The notes below the pieces were generated by a model, which was not told the DNA's origin, made no database searches, and saw only the letters and a list, made by a program, of their open reading frames with translations. Below, piece after piece: positions 10,661 through 22,849 of a stretch of 64,000 nt of DNA (its first letter is position 1; the number at the start of each line of letters is the position of its first letter). The DNA lies in assembly GCF_020360975.1 (NCBI RefSeq), contig NW_025408684.1, positions 868,001 to 932,000 of the forward strand, read 5' to 3'. The stretch is from Hirsutella rhossiliensis. Taxonomy: Eukaryota; Ascomycota; Sordariomycetes; Hypocreales; Ophiocordycipitaceae. Position numbers and translations under genes: made by a program.

Positions 10661-11605
10661 CTTTATATAGATATATATAAGAAAGATTAGGCTTAACGAT
10701 ATCCTCTTTAATTAATAGGTCCTTAATATAGTTTTATTAATATATACCTATAAATAAAAATAAAATACTATCTATTATATAATAATTAACTATCTATTAA
10801 TAGTAAAGGTAAGGGAGTCCCTTTTAATATAAGCTTAAGATATAAGTAACGTAAGAGTAAGCCTTTAAGGAAAAGGATAGTAGCGCTACTAGCGTAATAG
10901 TTCCTCCGCTTAAGTAAGCTCCGCTAGTTTAACCTAGCTTAAAAGCTATATATAAATATACTAGATAATAAGACTAGGATCGCGTTAAAGATAGAGCGGC
11001 CTTAACTAAGACTACCTTAGCTAACTACTTCCCTTATTAAGGTAATTTAAGAAGGGAGAGGACCTATAATAATAAGACTATAGCTTTAACTAAACTAGAC
11101 CTAAACTAAGCGTAAACCTTACTAATTAAACTATAAACTAAATAAAACTAATATAACCTAACTAAACTAACCTTAATAGCTATAAAATAAGACCTACTAC
11201 TATAAGAAGCCCGATAATAACTAAATAAACCTAACCTTAAACCTAAACTAAAGCTAGCTTAAATAGCTAGCTTATAAGATAAAGTAATAACTAAGGCTTA
11301 TACTAAGGTAGGACCTATACTAGTAGCGGTATAAAAGCGTTCGCTATAGCTTATATTATAACCTTAGATCTAATTAAGGTTAAGACTAGCGATAATCTTA
11401 GCTAGGATTAAACTATAACGGCTATAAAAACGCTACTAAATAAAGTTAAGAGCGCTAGTAAGATCGGTAAGCGATATAAGATAGGGACGCTTTAAGGCAG
11501 GCTTAGCGCTAAGAGAACTACTAGGCTATAGCTCGGCGTTAAAACTAATAAAAAGAAATATAATAGGCTCCTAAGCTAGCTTTATAATAATTATAAGTAT
11601 AGTAA
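10661..11605. other. Unclassified RIP-mutated sequence left of element C1
   Basis: No family could be assigned. Positions 11090-11270 are unusually rich in spaced aactaaac/cctaaac-type units (taaactagacctaaacta, aaactaatataacctaac), suggesting a degraded low-complexity or coding repeat. Because C1 carries a target-site duplication, this DNA was contiguous with 18597 onward before C1 inserted, so it may belong to the same element as E1. Confidence 0.4.
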
Positions 11606-11791
11606 TATAAGAGTCTTTAACTATTATAAGTAATAGGCTTAGGCTATAGCCTAAGCCGTATAGTTATATATAAAGGGCCGGATCCTATAAGTATAAGGGC
11701 GGGCTAGCCGCGTATAAAAGAGCTCTATATAGCTTATTAATATTATCCTATAAACAGTACCTATATATACGCCTTTACCTACTCCGTAATA
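11606..11791 (+). repeat. C1 5' LTR
   Basis: 186 bp, same length as the other three intact C LTRs. It starts tataagagtctttaac and ends ccgtaata. Preceded by agtaa. A palindromic ggcttaggc..gcctaagcc segment lies about 45 bp in and is ggcttaggccgcggcc in the other copies. Confidence 0.93.
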
Positions 11792-11899
11792 GTATAAGCT
11801 ATTAACTAATAAATCTAATAGATATCTCCCTAGAAAGGGTGCCGCTTCCCTAAGGGAGCACCCCGCTACCCCTTAGGTAGATAGGAAGTATTATAGCTA

Positions 11900-13010
11900 T
11901 CCTAGAAGCGATTAAAAGCGCGACGGCTAGCGAGAAGAACGAGGTTCTTACTATACTAAGGGAGCTATTTATAAGACTAGCATTAACCCCTACGACCTTA
12001 GTAATACCGGTTACGGCAGCGGTACTACCGATATAGAAGCCGCTTCCTTAGCCGACTTAGGATAGTAAGCCTAAGTCCTTCTACTTCTTCCTTAGCCGGC
12101 TATAGATAAAGTTTATAATAAACGAGAAATAGGGCCTAAACGGCTATTATAATATAGCGTAGTATTCGCTCTTCTATACGCTACTAAAGCCTTAAATATA
12201 GTAGATCTCTAGATTCTAAGATAAGGGCGGCCCTAGAGGTAGACGCGACTTATAGGACTTTTTCTAATACCTTATATATACGTTCGGCAACGTATAGGAG
12301 CGGGAGAAGGCATAGGATAGGCTATAGACCCTTAAGTAAAAGGATAGGTAGACCTTTAGCGAATTCCTCCCTAACTTTAAAGAGACGCTCTTACGAGTAG
12401 CGGGAACTATAGTATAAGAAGATAGCGTAAAGCTTATATAATTATAGAACTTAATTACGCTAGCCTTATAGGAGCTACTTATCCCTATAATTATACCTAC
12501 TAACTATAGTAAGTATATAAGCTAGTTAATAAAGGTAGTATAGGGCTATAAGTAGACGCCGCGTTTCTAAAAGCTTTATAAGCGTATATAGTATAGCGGT
12601 AACGGGATTACTGCCCCTTTATAAGAGGAATAGCTAACTATTAATACTAACGGAGATACCTTAATATCGGCTACCTATATAGACCGAGCTAAACGTAGTA
12701 GGAAGTCGTCTTTAAATATCCCCTATACTATCCCGCTCTCTAAGTAGTAGGCGAAGTAGGTAACGAGTAAGGAAATTAGGAAAAGGAAGGCTAACGGCCG
12801 CTACTTACGTTATAGCGCGTCTATATACTTTATATTAAAATACCCCTTCCTTTTAGCTAAGCGGCCTATAGTAGTTTAAGTAGCAAAGATAGAACCGCTC
12901 CTTGCCTTAGACGATAAAGAGGACTCCGCTCCCTTAGGCCTAAAGGAAAAAGAGTAGCTCTAGAGTAAAGACGGGCTCTAGAGCCCTAATTACTAGTACT
13001 AGTAAAGGAG
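11900..13010 (+). pseudogene. C1 gag relic
   Basis: Plus-strand frame broken by RIP stops. Recognisable Gypsy-type capsid spacing occurs around 12285-12420 (FGNV-ERE, then TLK-KDR-TFSEFLPNFKETLLRVAG when stops are skipped). The same region is found in C2, in fragment C5, and in the diverged C7. The C-terminal part near 12960 is acidic. No zinc knuckle could be identified with confidence. Confidence 0.7.
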
Positions 13011-13029
13011 AAGGAGGAATTATCCGCCT

Positions 13030-16000
13030 ATATAAAAGAGGAGCTTACTTTAATATAAGTTATAGTTAATAACTCCTTACCCGTCGCCGCCCTTATAGAC
13101 GAGGGCTACTAGTACTACGCTATAGTTAATAAGGCGCTTATATAAGAGATATAAGTACCGGTAGAAAAGATCGCCCTAAGGCGAGTAAAGGGCGCCTTAA
13201 GCGCGATAGAGGGTATAGTAATTAAGGGTATTACGTAGCTAGCTATAAAGGTTAACGGTTACTATAAGCTTATCGTAGCTTATATAATCCCTTAACTAAA
13301 GTTTCCCTTAATCCTTAGGAAACCTTAGTTATTATATATAGAGTTATACTTAGTTCTATATTAAAAGAAGCTATAGTTTAGGCCTATATAATAGTAGGTC
13401 TACTATAATGATAGTTCTATAAGCGTAGGACTAAGCGTATAAGCTTTATACTTAGTATAAGAAGTCCTTGCTTCTATCTTTATAAGAACTATACAACGGT
13501 TAAAGTAAGAGGAAGGCTAGGCAGCGGCTAATATAGCGGTCTATATAGTTAGCCTAGCGGATATCGATAAGGCCCTCTAAGTAAAGAAGCTAAAGTCGCC
13601 CTCTAAGCTATAGTAGTAGATACTAGAGCGCTTTTACGACCTCCTATTACTATTTAAGTCCTAGGAAGCGGATAAGCTTAACCTATATAAGCTAAGGGTA
13701 GACTATAAGATCGTACTCTATACTAATAAGAAAGGGTAGGAACTACCTATACTATTTAGACCGCTATATAGTATATTATACGCGGAACTACTAATGCTAA
13801 AGAAGACGCTAAGGGACCTCTTAAATAAGGGTTTTATTTAAGTAAGTAGCTCTAAAGTAAGAGCGCTAGTCTTATTTATACGTAAACTAAGGGGCGGGAT
13901 ATAGTTCTATTACGACTATAGGGCTCTAAACGTAATTATAAAGCTAGACCGCTACCCCTTACCCTTAATCTTAGATATGCTCTATAACCTTTCGAAGGCA
14001 AAGTAGTTTATAAAGCTAGATATAAAATAAGCGTTCTATAAGGTATAGATCTTAGAGGGTAACGAGTAGAAGACGGCGTTCTATATACGCTATAGCTTAT
14101 TTAAGTAGCTTATAACGCCCTTTAGCTTCTTAGGAGCGCTTACTACCTTTTAGCGTTATATTAATAACGTACTTTAAGACTTCCTCAATAAGTTCGCCTC
14201 TATATATATAGATAATATCCTTATCTATATAAGCGGCTCTTATAAGGACTATATATAGAAAGTATAGAGGGTCCTAGAGCGCCTCTAACTTTATAGGCTC
14301 TACCTTAACCTAGATAAGTACGAATTTAGGGTTAAGAGGGTTAAGTACCTAGGCTTTATTATTTACGCCGGCGTAGGTATATAAGTAGATCCCGTAAAGA
14401 TCTAAGCGATTTAAGACTAAGCTGCCCTAACTATATAGATAAGCGTATAGAGCTTTCTTAGGTTCGCGAACTATTATAGGATATTTATTAAGGGCTTCTC
14501 TTATATTATAATACCCTTAAACGAGATTACTAGGAAGCGGACCGCCTTTCGCTAAGGGCCTATATAGGAAGGAGCGTTCTATACGCTTAAGGACTTATTC
14601 TCTTAAGCCTTAGTACTACTTTAGTAGGACTTTAACTAGTCTACGTTAATTAAAGTAGACTATAGCGGCTAAGTACTTAGAGGAACGCTCTCCTAGGAGG
14701 TAGATAGGTAGAAGTAACTAGTAGCGTTCTACTCTTATAAGCTAACCCTAGTAAAGCGGAATTACGCTATTTATAATAAGGAGATACTAGCGATTATTAG
14801 CTACCTTAAATAATAGTAAGCGGAGCTCTAAAGCTATAAGAGCTTCGAGGTTCTTATAGACTATAGGAACCTTAAGTACTTTATAACTCGCTAGTACCTC
14901 TTAGAGCGGCAAGCCTACTAAGCGGAGTATCTCTTATACTTTAACTTCTTAATTAAGTACTAGCTAGGGTAGGACTTTATAATCCTAGATATACTTTCTT
15001 AGAGGGATTAGGACCGGCTAACGGGAGCAGATATCGAGGCCTAGGATTTATAGCTTATCCTATAAGAAGCGCTATAGACTTATATAGGAGCTTCCCTAGT
15101 AGAGGAAGGCGCGGCGCTAACGGATAAGCCTTCCCTTATACCTTTACCTCGGCCCGGCGAGGAGGGATAGACCGGCCTAGGGGCGCGTATAGCGCGGATA
15201 TTCTAAGATAAGGTCCTCTAGCGCTTATAGGATAGGATATCGTCTCTAGACTATACCTACGAGAGTATACGCCGCGCCGTTAAGTCTAGCGCTCGATACC
15301 TCGATCTAAAGCTAAAGCTAAAGGTATAAGTAGCTAATTATTATATCGACCTATAGGGGCACCTACGTTAGCGAGGGAGACTATAGGTGCTAGGCGCGCT
15401 ATATACTATAGAAGCTAGGAAGAAAGATAGACCGCCGGAGCTAAATAAATAAAACGAGCTCTAAGGGAAGCTAGTCTAGCTTATCTATAACTTTAGTATT
15501 ATAGGCTACTTAGGTAGGCAGGGTATAGTAGTAGGCCTCGTAAGGGATTTCTATTAGCCCCTCCTATAGTACTACGTTCGCCGCTTCTTTTATAACTATA
15601 ATATCTATAGCCGTACTAAGATTTAAAGGGTATAGCTTAAGGGGCTACTTAAGTAGCTTTTAGTACCCGACCGGTTCTATATATATATATAGATAGACTT
15701 TATAACGGACCTCTTACTTATAAAGGGCGGTAACCGCTATATATAGGTAATTAAGGACCGACTTAGTAAGTCTATAGTATTAAAGCTAATACTATTTATA
15801 GATATAAAGTCTTACGTAAAGCGCTTCCTATAGTACTAGGCCCGCTCGTATAGCTAGCTAGCCTTTATTATAAGCGATAAGGGATTAAATTAAACTAGCC
15901 GCTTTTAGTAGTACTTATACTAGCTACTTTAAATTATATAGCTACTTAGTATAGTATATTACCTATAAACCGATAAAGGGCCTAAGAGGGTTAACTAAGA

Positions 16001-16790
16001 AGCGTAGGCTTACTTATAAGCCGTCGTAGCCTATAACTAAGTAGACTAAGACCGTTAGCTCCCTATAGCCTAACTTATATTAAATAGTAGACTATATACC
16101 TTTATTAAGATAGCCCCTTTCTTTATAATATATAGCTTTAAACTACCCTTATTAGTTCCTTTTACCGTAGACGTAGTAGCGGAGTAGTATAGTAATTCGT
16201 TACTAGAGGGCCGCGCCTCTACGTTTATATAAAAGCTATAAAAGACTACGGATTATTACTAATCCGCGATAGCCGCCTCGGTATAAGATTAAAAGTAGCA
16301 CGCTAATAAGACTAGGGCCTTAGTAGATAGGTTTACGGTAAGAGATAAGGTATAGCTAGACCTCTATAACTATAGGTCGGCACGGCTAAAAAAGAAGCTT
16401 AACTAGCTATACGTAAAGTTTATAGTATAGAGGGTTATTAGCCTATAGGTTATAGAGCTTAATAGTCTCCTAACGGGGGTCTATAATAAGATTAACGTAG
16501 ACCTCCTTTATAGAGCCTCCTTTAACCCGCTACCTAAATAAAAAGTAGTAGACGCCTAACCGCCTATAATTAAGGTAGAGAGAGGGAGAGGATAAGTTTA
16601 AGGTTAAAGAGATATAGGCCGCGCGCTAGAAAAAGGTTAGTAAGGGGAAATACTAAGAGGTCCTCGTTAAGTAGCGCGGGTATCTCGACCTTACGTAAGA
16701 ACCTATATATAAGTTTATAGGAACTATAGCCCTTAATAAGTTTAAAGCCTTATTTAAAATAGTAAATAAAAATAATAAACTAGTAAACTA
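13030..16790 (+). pseudogene. C1 pol relic: protease, RT, RNase H, integrase, chromodomain
   Basis: Protease near 13090-13200 reads VAALIDEG, i.e. Asp-Glu-Gly where DSG/DTG is usual. RT spans about 13750-14400: FYYDYRALN, RYPLPLILD, KLDIK-AFYKV, TPFSFLGALTTF and YIDNI at 14205-14219 (Asn replacing the second catalytic Asp through RIP). RNase H follows (LVAFYSYKL near 14720, NKEILAII near 14780). Integrase lies at about 15440-16300 (GYLGRQG, VRDFY, FITDLLLIKGGNRYI, KDRLSKS). A chromodomain-like stretch at 16640-16750 (EVLVK-RGYLDLT-EPIYKF with RIP stops for Trp) places it among chromoviruses. Calls are by eye from the degraded translation. Confidence 0.85.
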
Positions 16791-16932
16791 TTAATAGTAG
16801 CCTAAGCTAAGACTATAAAGTAAGTATAGTAAAGGGGGTAGTTATAGTAATATAGGTAATATAAGCGTAATAGTATAAGTAAAGATAAAAATAGCGTTTA
16901 TTATAGGGCAGAGCCCTTAAACTACCTAAGCT

Positions 16933-16940
16933 TATTCCTT

Positions 16941-16971
<31 letters not shown>

Positions 16972-17900
16972 TTATCCTTATTAGCCTTCTCTTTCTTATT
17001 AGCGGTAGCGGTAGTCTCTAGGGCGCTAAGGCGGCCCTCTAAGCCTATAAGCTAGTCGGCGGCGGCAGCGGCTCTAAGGGTAAAGGGGCGGCGGCTAGCG
17101 GCAGCGGTAGGGGCAGCGGCGGTAGCGGAGGCGGGCACGGCTAAGGGGACCGCTAATAAGGTAACGGAGGTAGTATCCCTAGCGCTAGGTATATTAGAGG
17201 CGGAAATAAAGGAGTAAAGGAGTAAGACTTACTTAAGTATAAGGCCCTATCGCTTAAAAGCGCGGAGGTTACGGTAGGCGGCGGCGGCGGCGGTAAGGCG
17301 CTTCTTAGTAGCCCCCCGCGCCTACTTATATAAGCCGGCCTTTTAAGCTAACGCTATAGCGAGTAAGACGGGAGGCGCCGCCTTATAAGCGCGGCCGGCT
17401 CGCGCGTACTAGTAGTAGCTACCGCTACGGCGGCGCCTAGCTTAGTCGGAGTAGTCGAGCTCCTATAATATATAACGTATATAGGGGGCCGAGTAAGCGG
17501 CGCCGGCCTATATATACTTAGCGCTTATACTATACGAGGTTAGCGGATAACGTCTATTACGCTTACCTAACTATAGACTTATAGGGGTAGCGGAGATAGA
17601 GGTAGGGGCTAAGGGGCTAGGCGTTATAGGTAGCGGTAAGGACGGCGTTATTACCTTAAGGGGCGACGTAAGAGCGAATAGTATAGTAGAGGCGGCGGCG
17701 GCGGCGGTAGGAGCGGTAGCAGCGGCGCGGGTAGGAGCGGCGGTAGTAGCGGAGTTATCGTCGGCCGTGGCTAGTATAGTATCGACGAACGACTCTATAC
17801 GCTCTAAGAAAGAGGAGGTAAAAGAAGGAGAGGCGGATATATCTATCGCGGAAGTTAATATAATAGAATATAGCCTCCTACTCTATAAGGCATAGAACTT
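16933..17900 (-). pseudogene. C1 opposite-strand frame between pol and 3' LTR, Ala/Pro/Thr-rich, about 310 codons
   Basis: Read on the minus strand, one frame stays coherent from about 17873 down to 16933, interrupted only by TAG/TAA codons of the kind RIP makes and by no TGA. It begins SAIDISASPSFTSSFLERI, continues through Ala/Thr/Pro-rich runs (ATTAAPTRAAATAPTAAAAA), includes a Lys/Arg-rich middle, then VTLLAVPLAVPASATAAAP and a likely coiled-coil LIGLEGRLSALE, and ends in a Lys/Asn-rich tail. The same frame is preserved in C2 (about 28800 down to 27860). Function unknown. I do not recognise the family. Confidence 0.6.
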
Positions 17901-18405
17901 ATTAGTTAAAGTTATTATTATTATTAGGGCTATTATTACTACTACCGCTATTACTATAAGTATACGTTAATAAAGCGGCCTATATAGCTAGGAATAGACT
18001 AACGCCTTAAGTAGAGCGAAACTTACTTATTAATACTATTACTATAGTTAAAGAAAGGAGAAAAGAAAAGAAAGGGGAAAAGGAGGGATGCCGCTTTATA
18101 TACCCCTTAGTAAAGGATACTACTTAAGGTAGAGGGGACGGGCAACCTAAGGCTTATATAGGTCTAGACTAGCCGCTAGCTACTTAAGGGCGTATATAAT
18201 AGGTTACGCCTTTATTTAAACGGCTAGCCGGCTAATAAGTATAGAGCTAGGTCCTAGCTACCTAAGCTAATAAGCGTAGGGATAACAGGGCTAGTAGGGC
18301 TAGCCTTATTAACGGGAAAGGGTAGGGAAGAGCCTATGGTATAGGCTTAATTATATAGGAGCCGTTAATAGGGCAGCGCTACGCCGCGCTTAAAGGAAGG
18401 TATTA

Positions 18406-18591
18406 TATAAGAGTCTTTAACTATTATAGGTAATAGGCTTAGGCCGCGGCTTAAGCCGTATAGTTATATATAGAGGGCCGGATCTTATAAGTATAAGGGC
18501 GGGCTAGCTATATATAGAAGAGCTCTATATAGCTTATTAATATTATCCTACGGACGGCACCTATATATACGCCTTTACCTACTCTATAATA
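18406..18591 (+). repeat. C1 3' LTR
   Basis: 186 bp, nearly identical to the 5' LTR, the differences being transition-type. It is followed by agtaa, completing the target-site duplication. Confidence 0.93.
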
Positions 18592-20268
18592 AGTAATAAT
18601 AATAAACTCCTTAGCCTTAGCCTTAAATAAGGCCTTAAATATAGCTACTACCTTACTCTTACCTTTACCCTTTTCTTTATTAAAAGGGACTAAGGCTATA
18701 CTAAGCCTAGTAAGATTAAAACTACTATCCTTACTATTAAGGCTATTATTAATAATAAGATAGAAATAATTAGCGAGATCGTTAACTACTATATAAGTCT
18801 TTTAAGTAACTAAAAGTAACTTAGGCCTAACTTAAGCTAAGGTCTTAATAGTATCGCTAAACTTACTTATATACTTCTTTAAGGACTTATATATATAGTA
18901 AGTATTATCTATAAAATAGGTAAAAGCTAATATAAGTATTTTAATATTCTTAGTAACTATAGCTAAACTAAGGGTAGACTTACTTAACGCGCCCTTACCT
19001 TTAGCGGTAAGGGCTTTTTAACTAATATAAATATAAGTTTCTAAAGTAGTAAGATAAAGGCGCTCTTATACTAAACCCTTAATAAGAGAGGGGCTATTAA
19101 CCTTAGACTATACTTAGTAAAAGGTATAAGCGGCCTCCTTACCTTTAAAAGTAATTTAAAATATAGATTAATATTAAACTTAGATAGTATTATAATAAGA
19201 AGGGGTTACTTACTTAATAATAAGACTAGTTAAAGTTAATATAAGCGATATATACTTTAGCTTTTATAGCTATTAAAGTTAGCTAAAAATACTAAAGGTA
19301 AAACTAACTTAAGATAAAACTAAGATTAATACTTATAAGACTAGTTTTAATAGCTAGTAAAAGACTTATAAGTAAGCTTACTAATAAGACGCCTAATATA
19401 TATAATATATAAAATAGAGCGCTCTAACCCTACTATAATAGCGACTTTCTTATAAGGAAGGGGTTTTAAAAAAAGTAAACTACTACTACTTAAGTTAGCT
19501 TCTTAGTTATATATTATAACGCGGTAATAAGTAAACTAAATATAGTACTAAGGAGACTTAAAGTTATAGAAATAAGGTAAGTAAGGTAATAGTTAGGCTT
19601 ATAAAAGAAATAGATAATAAAAAGATAGGATAAGGTATAAATAAAACTAAAGAGGGAGGGTAGGTATATATATATACGAGCCGGGCGCGTATAATTAATA
19701 ACTATAAGATAGAAGGTAAATATAGGCCGCTACGCCCTTAATTAAGAAGTCGCGTAGTTAAATAAGAACTAATTTATAATTAATAAAGCTAGCCGACTAA
19801 ATTTTAATTAGCTAGCCCTACCTAAGAGCGACCTATACTAGTGCCTAGCCTAGTAGCTAGATATTACTTACCTTACTAACTAATAGACTAATAAGCTAAC
19901 GTAACTATAGCTACGCGGCTATAACGTAGGAGCTATAGTAAATAAAGGCGCCTATAAGTTAGGCCTTTAAAGAGAAACTACTACCTATAACCCTAGGCCT
20001 AGGCTAGCGAGCCCGGGCCGCGGCCGCTTAAGATAGTAGCGGCTATAGCTTAAGAGGGCCTATACTAAGATACTATAGTATAAGAGGAGCCCGCGATAGC
20101 TAGCGTAAATTTCCTATATACTATTATTATAACTTTATTTAAGGTAGACCTATATTAAAAAAAGGGAGGGTTTTCCCTTAAGTACTTTAGGTTTTCCCTC
20201 TTATTTAATATTAAAGTTTTAAATACCTTTAGCTAGGTCCTTAGTATAATCTTAATAATAATAATAAT
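18592..20268. repeat. Family E copy 1: repeat ending in a TAA-type tail
   Basis: Homologous to 42263-43347 plus 51179-51452. Shared landmarks include cgcccttacc followed by taagggc (about 19000), the cgcgtataattaataactat segment (19689), a GC-rich palindromic cluster gcccgggccgcggccgc (about 20012) and gggagggttttccctta (about 20165). The right end is a (taa)n/(aat)n run at about 20250-20268, like the 3' tail of many non-LTR elements; this suggests a plus-oriented retroposon, but no RT or transposase motif could be read. The left end is not defined: it may continue into 10661-11605 across the C1 insertion. Confidence 0.6.
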
Positions 20269-21043
20269 TATACTTACTAATTATAATAAGTATATAAGCT
20301 ATTTAATAAAGGTAGTATAAGGCTATAAGTAAATACTATATTTTTAAAAGCTTTATAAGTATATATTATATAGTAGTAATAAGATTACTACCTTTTTATA
20401 AAAGGAATAGCTAACTATTAATATTAATAAAGATACTATAATATTAACTACTTATATAAACTAAGCTAAATATAGTAAGAAGTTATTATTAAATATCCCT
20501 TATACTATCTTATACTTTAAGTAATAAGTAAAGTAAGTAATAAGTAAGGAAATTAAAAAAAAAGAAAGCTAATAGCTACTACTTATATTATAGTACGTTT
20601 ATATACTTTATATTAAAATGCCTTTTCTTTTTAGCTAAGTAGCTTATAATAGCTTAAGTACTAAAAATAAAACCGCTTTCTACCTTAAATAATAAAAAGG
20701 ACTTTATAATCTTAGGCTAAAAAGAAAAAGAATAGCTTTAAAGTAAAGATAGGCTTTAAAACCTTAATTAATAGTACTAGTAAAAGAAAAGAAAGAATTA
20801 TCTACTTATATAAAAAAAGAGCTTACTTTAATATAAGTTATAATTAATAACTCCTTACTTATTACTACCCTTATAAATAATAGCTATTATTACTATACTA
20901 TAGTTAATAAAGCGCTTATATAAGAAATATAAGTTCTAGTAAAAAAGATTACTTTAAGGTAAGTAAAGAGCGCCTTAAGTATAATAAAAGGTATAGTAAT
21001 TAAGGGTATTATATAGCTAGCTATAAAGGTTAATAGTTATTAT
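20269..21043 (+). mobile_element. Fragment C5 of family C (gag to protease)
   Basis: Collinear with C1 positions about 12490-13275: tatataagctatttaataaa, gagcttactttaatataagt and the protease-proximal part (cccttataaataatagctatt). Nearly every CpG present in C1 here is TpA, so this is an older, more heavily RIP-mutated copy. It abuts the E1 tail on the left and the 5' LTR of D on the right. Its continuation may be C3, beyond D, but C1-equivalent sequence 13275-15525 is missing. Confidence 0.8.
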
Positions 21044-21516
21044 TATTACGAAGTATAGCTTAATTTTATAGTTCTTAAAGATATCCTTTAATATAAGGGA
21101 CCTAGGAAGCTAAAAAATAAGTTTTAAGGAAGGAGCTAAAAGGAGGTATAAAAAAAAAGGTAAGGGTAAGAGGGAAAGTAAAAGTAGCGATAGCTTCTTA
21201 TAAAGGTAGTAAAAGATAAGACGGATATACTAGTAACGGCTAAAAAAGAAGGGGAAAACTAGTAAAAAGCTTAGTAGTTAAAAGGATATTAATAACTTCT
21301 TTAAGTAAGATCTTCTTTATTAATTAAGATACTAAATAAGTATAAAGAAAGGTATTAAATAAAAGAAAGAAGGATAATTAAGGTAATATAATAATTATTC
21401 CCTTATTATAATTACTACCCTTATAAGAATTATATATTTCTACCCTACCTATTTAACCCCTTACTTTTAATTTTACCTTTATATATTTTTATATACTTCT
21501 TATATCTCTCTTTATA
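21044..21516 (+). repeat. D 5' LTR
   Basis: About 473 bp matching 37772-38253, including gtaaaagtagcgatagcttc, gcttagtagttaaaa and aagatcttctttattaatta. The exact right boundary (around ctttata) is uncertain by about 10 bp. Confidence 0.8.
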
Positions 21517-21539
21517 AGAGTTATAAGCTTAAGAGGAAT

Positions 21540-22541
21540 AGTATTTTTATACCTTCTAGCTACTATAAAAAGCACTTTTTTTATATCCCTTATAGCTTCC
21601 TTTTACCCCTCTTACTAAAAAAGCCGATTTTTACTTAACTTTTCTACCCTTTCTTATAATAATATTAAAAAATAACTCCTTTACTACCCCTATAGTCTAT
21701 AAAACGATTCTTATAAAGCCTTAAGATTAAGATAAGTAAGTAAAGAAGCTATAGGCTTATATAAATAAAACTATTTATAATTTAGTCTTCTTTAATAAGT
21801 AGGACCCTTTTAAGCCCCCTTTTTATCCTAGGGTAATAGAATTTATAAAAGGAGCTTCCCTCTTTTTTAAGCTAACCTTTATATAATAAAGAGCTTTTTC
21901 TACTACCTTAGGTAACTATAAAAGTTACTATAAAGAGTACCTTTATAAGATAAAGCTACTAACTACTATATATATAGCGATAACGGAATCTATTAATACT
22001 ATAAAGCTAACGTCTTTTTATAAGAAAGAGACTCTTAAGTAGTAGCTTTTAAAGCTTAAGACCTTAATAGCTACCTTAAGGAGCTATATAACTAACTATA
22101 TTAAGAAGATTTATATAGTATACTTAAGAGCCTTTTCTACTAGGAACTTACTAGCTTCTTTATAGCTAGCTAAGTAAGAAGAAATCCTTAAGGAAGCTAA
22201 CTAATACTTCCTTATAAAAGCTCTTTCCGGCTAATAGCTATAGGATATATCTCTACTAATAAAGCTTATTAGTAATAGTTACTTAACTATCTTTTAAGAA
22301 GCTAGCTAGGAACTAAATAAAGAGGCTATTAAAGTATAATAGTAAGTAGTCTTATTCTTTTATAGCTAGTACTTAATATAAATAGCTTAACCTACTACCC
22401 TTATAACTACTATAGCCCTTATTACTATAGTTCTTATTATTATTACTATAGTTCCTATTACTACTACTATAGTTCTTACTACTACTATTATAGCTACTAC
22501 CTTTTTAGCTCCTCTTCCCTTAAGAGCCTTAACGCTATCGT
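21540..22541 (+). pseudogene. D gag relic, first part
   Basis: Degraded frame following the D 5' LTR. The last 200 bp (22380-22510) is a run of acta/tta-rich codons, probably a Thr/Ala-rich linker. The reading continues after the C2 insertion at 29521-29804. Assignment as gag is by position; no diagnostic motif was read in this part. Confidence 0.55.
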
Positions 22542-22727
22542 TATAAGAGTCTTTAACTATTATAGGTAATAAGCTTAGGCCGCGGCCTAAGCTATATAGT
22601 TACGTATAAAGAGCTAGATCCTATAAGTATAAGGGCGGGCTAGCCGCGTATAAAAGAGCTCTATATAGCTTATTAATATTATCCTATAGATAGCACCTAC
22701 GTATACGCCTCTACCTACTCTATAATA
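22542..22727 (+). repeat. C2 5' LTR
   Basis: 186 bp, tataagagtc to tataata, preceded by atcgt. Confidence 0.93.
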
Positions 22728-22849
22728 GTATAAGCTATTAACTAATAGATCTAATAGATATTTCCCTAAAAAGGGTGCCGCTTCCTTAAAGGAGCACCCC
22801 GCTACCTCTTAGGTAGATAGGAAGTATTATAGCTATCCTAAAAGCGATT

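Larger units (their letters stand above)
11606..18591 (+). mobile_element. Family C copy 1 (C1): complete Ty3/Gypsy chromovirus relic with LTRs and target-site duplication
   Basis: A 6,986-bp element bounded by 186-bp LTRs (11606-11791 and 18406-18591) and a perfect 5-bp duplication, agtaa, at 11601-11605 and 18592-18596. The LTRs begin tataagagtc and end ataata/gtaata, the RIP forms of TG...CA. Gag, protease, RT, RNase H, integrase and chromodomain follow in Gypsy order on the plus strand. About 1.5 kb between pol and the 3' LTR carries an opposite-strand frame described separately. C1 keeps more CpG than copies C3-C6, so it appears younger or less processed by RIP. Confidence 0.95.

Noticed and set aside
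16920..17760. CpG island or active gene inside the repeat block because of the GCG-rich composition
   Set aside because: It is the part of element C that is naturally poor in CpA/TpG and rich in CpG; both strands carry RIP-type stops and the same segment recurs in C2, C3 and C6.
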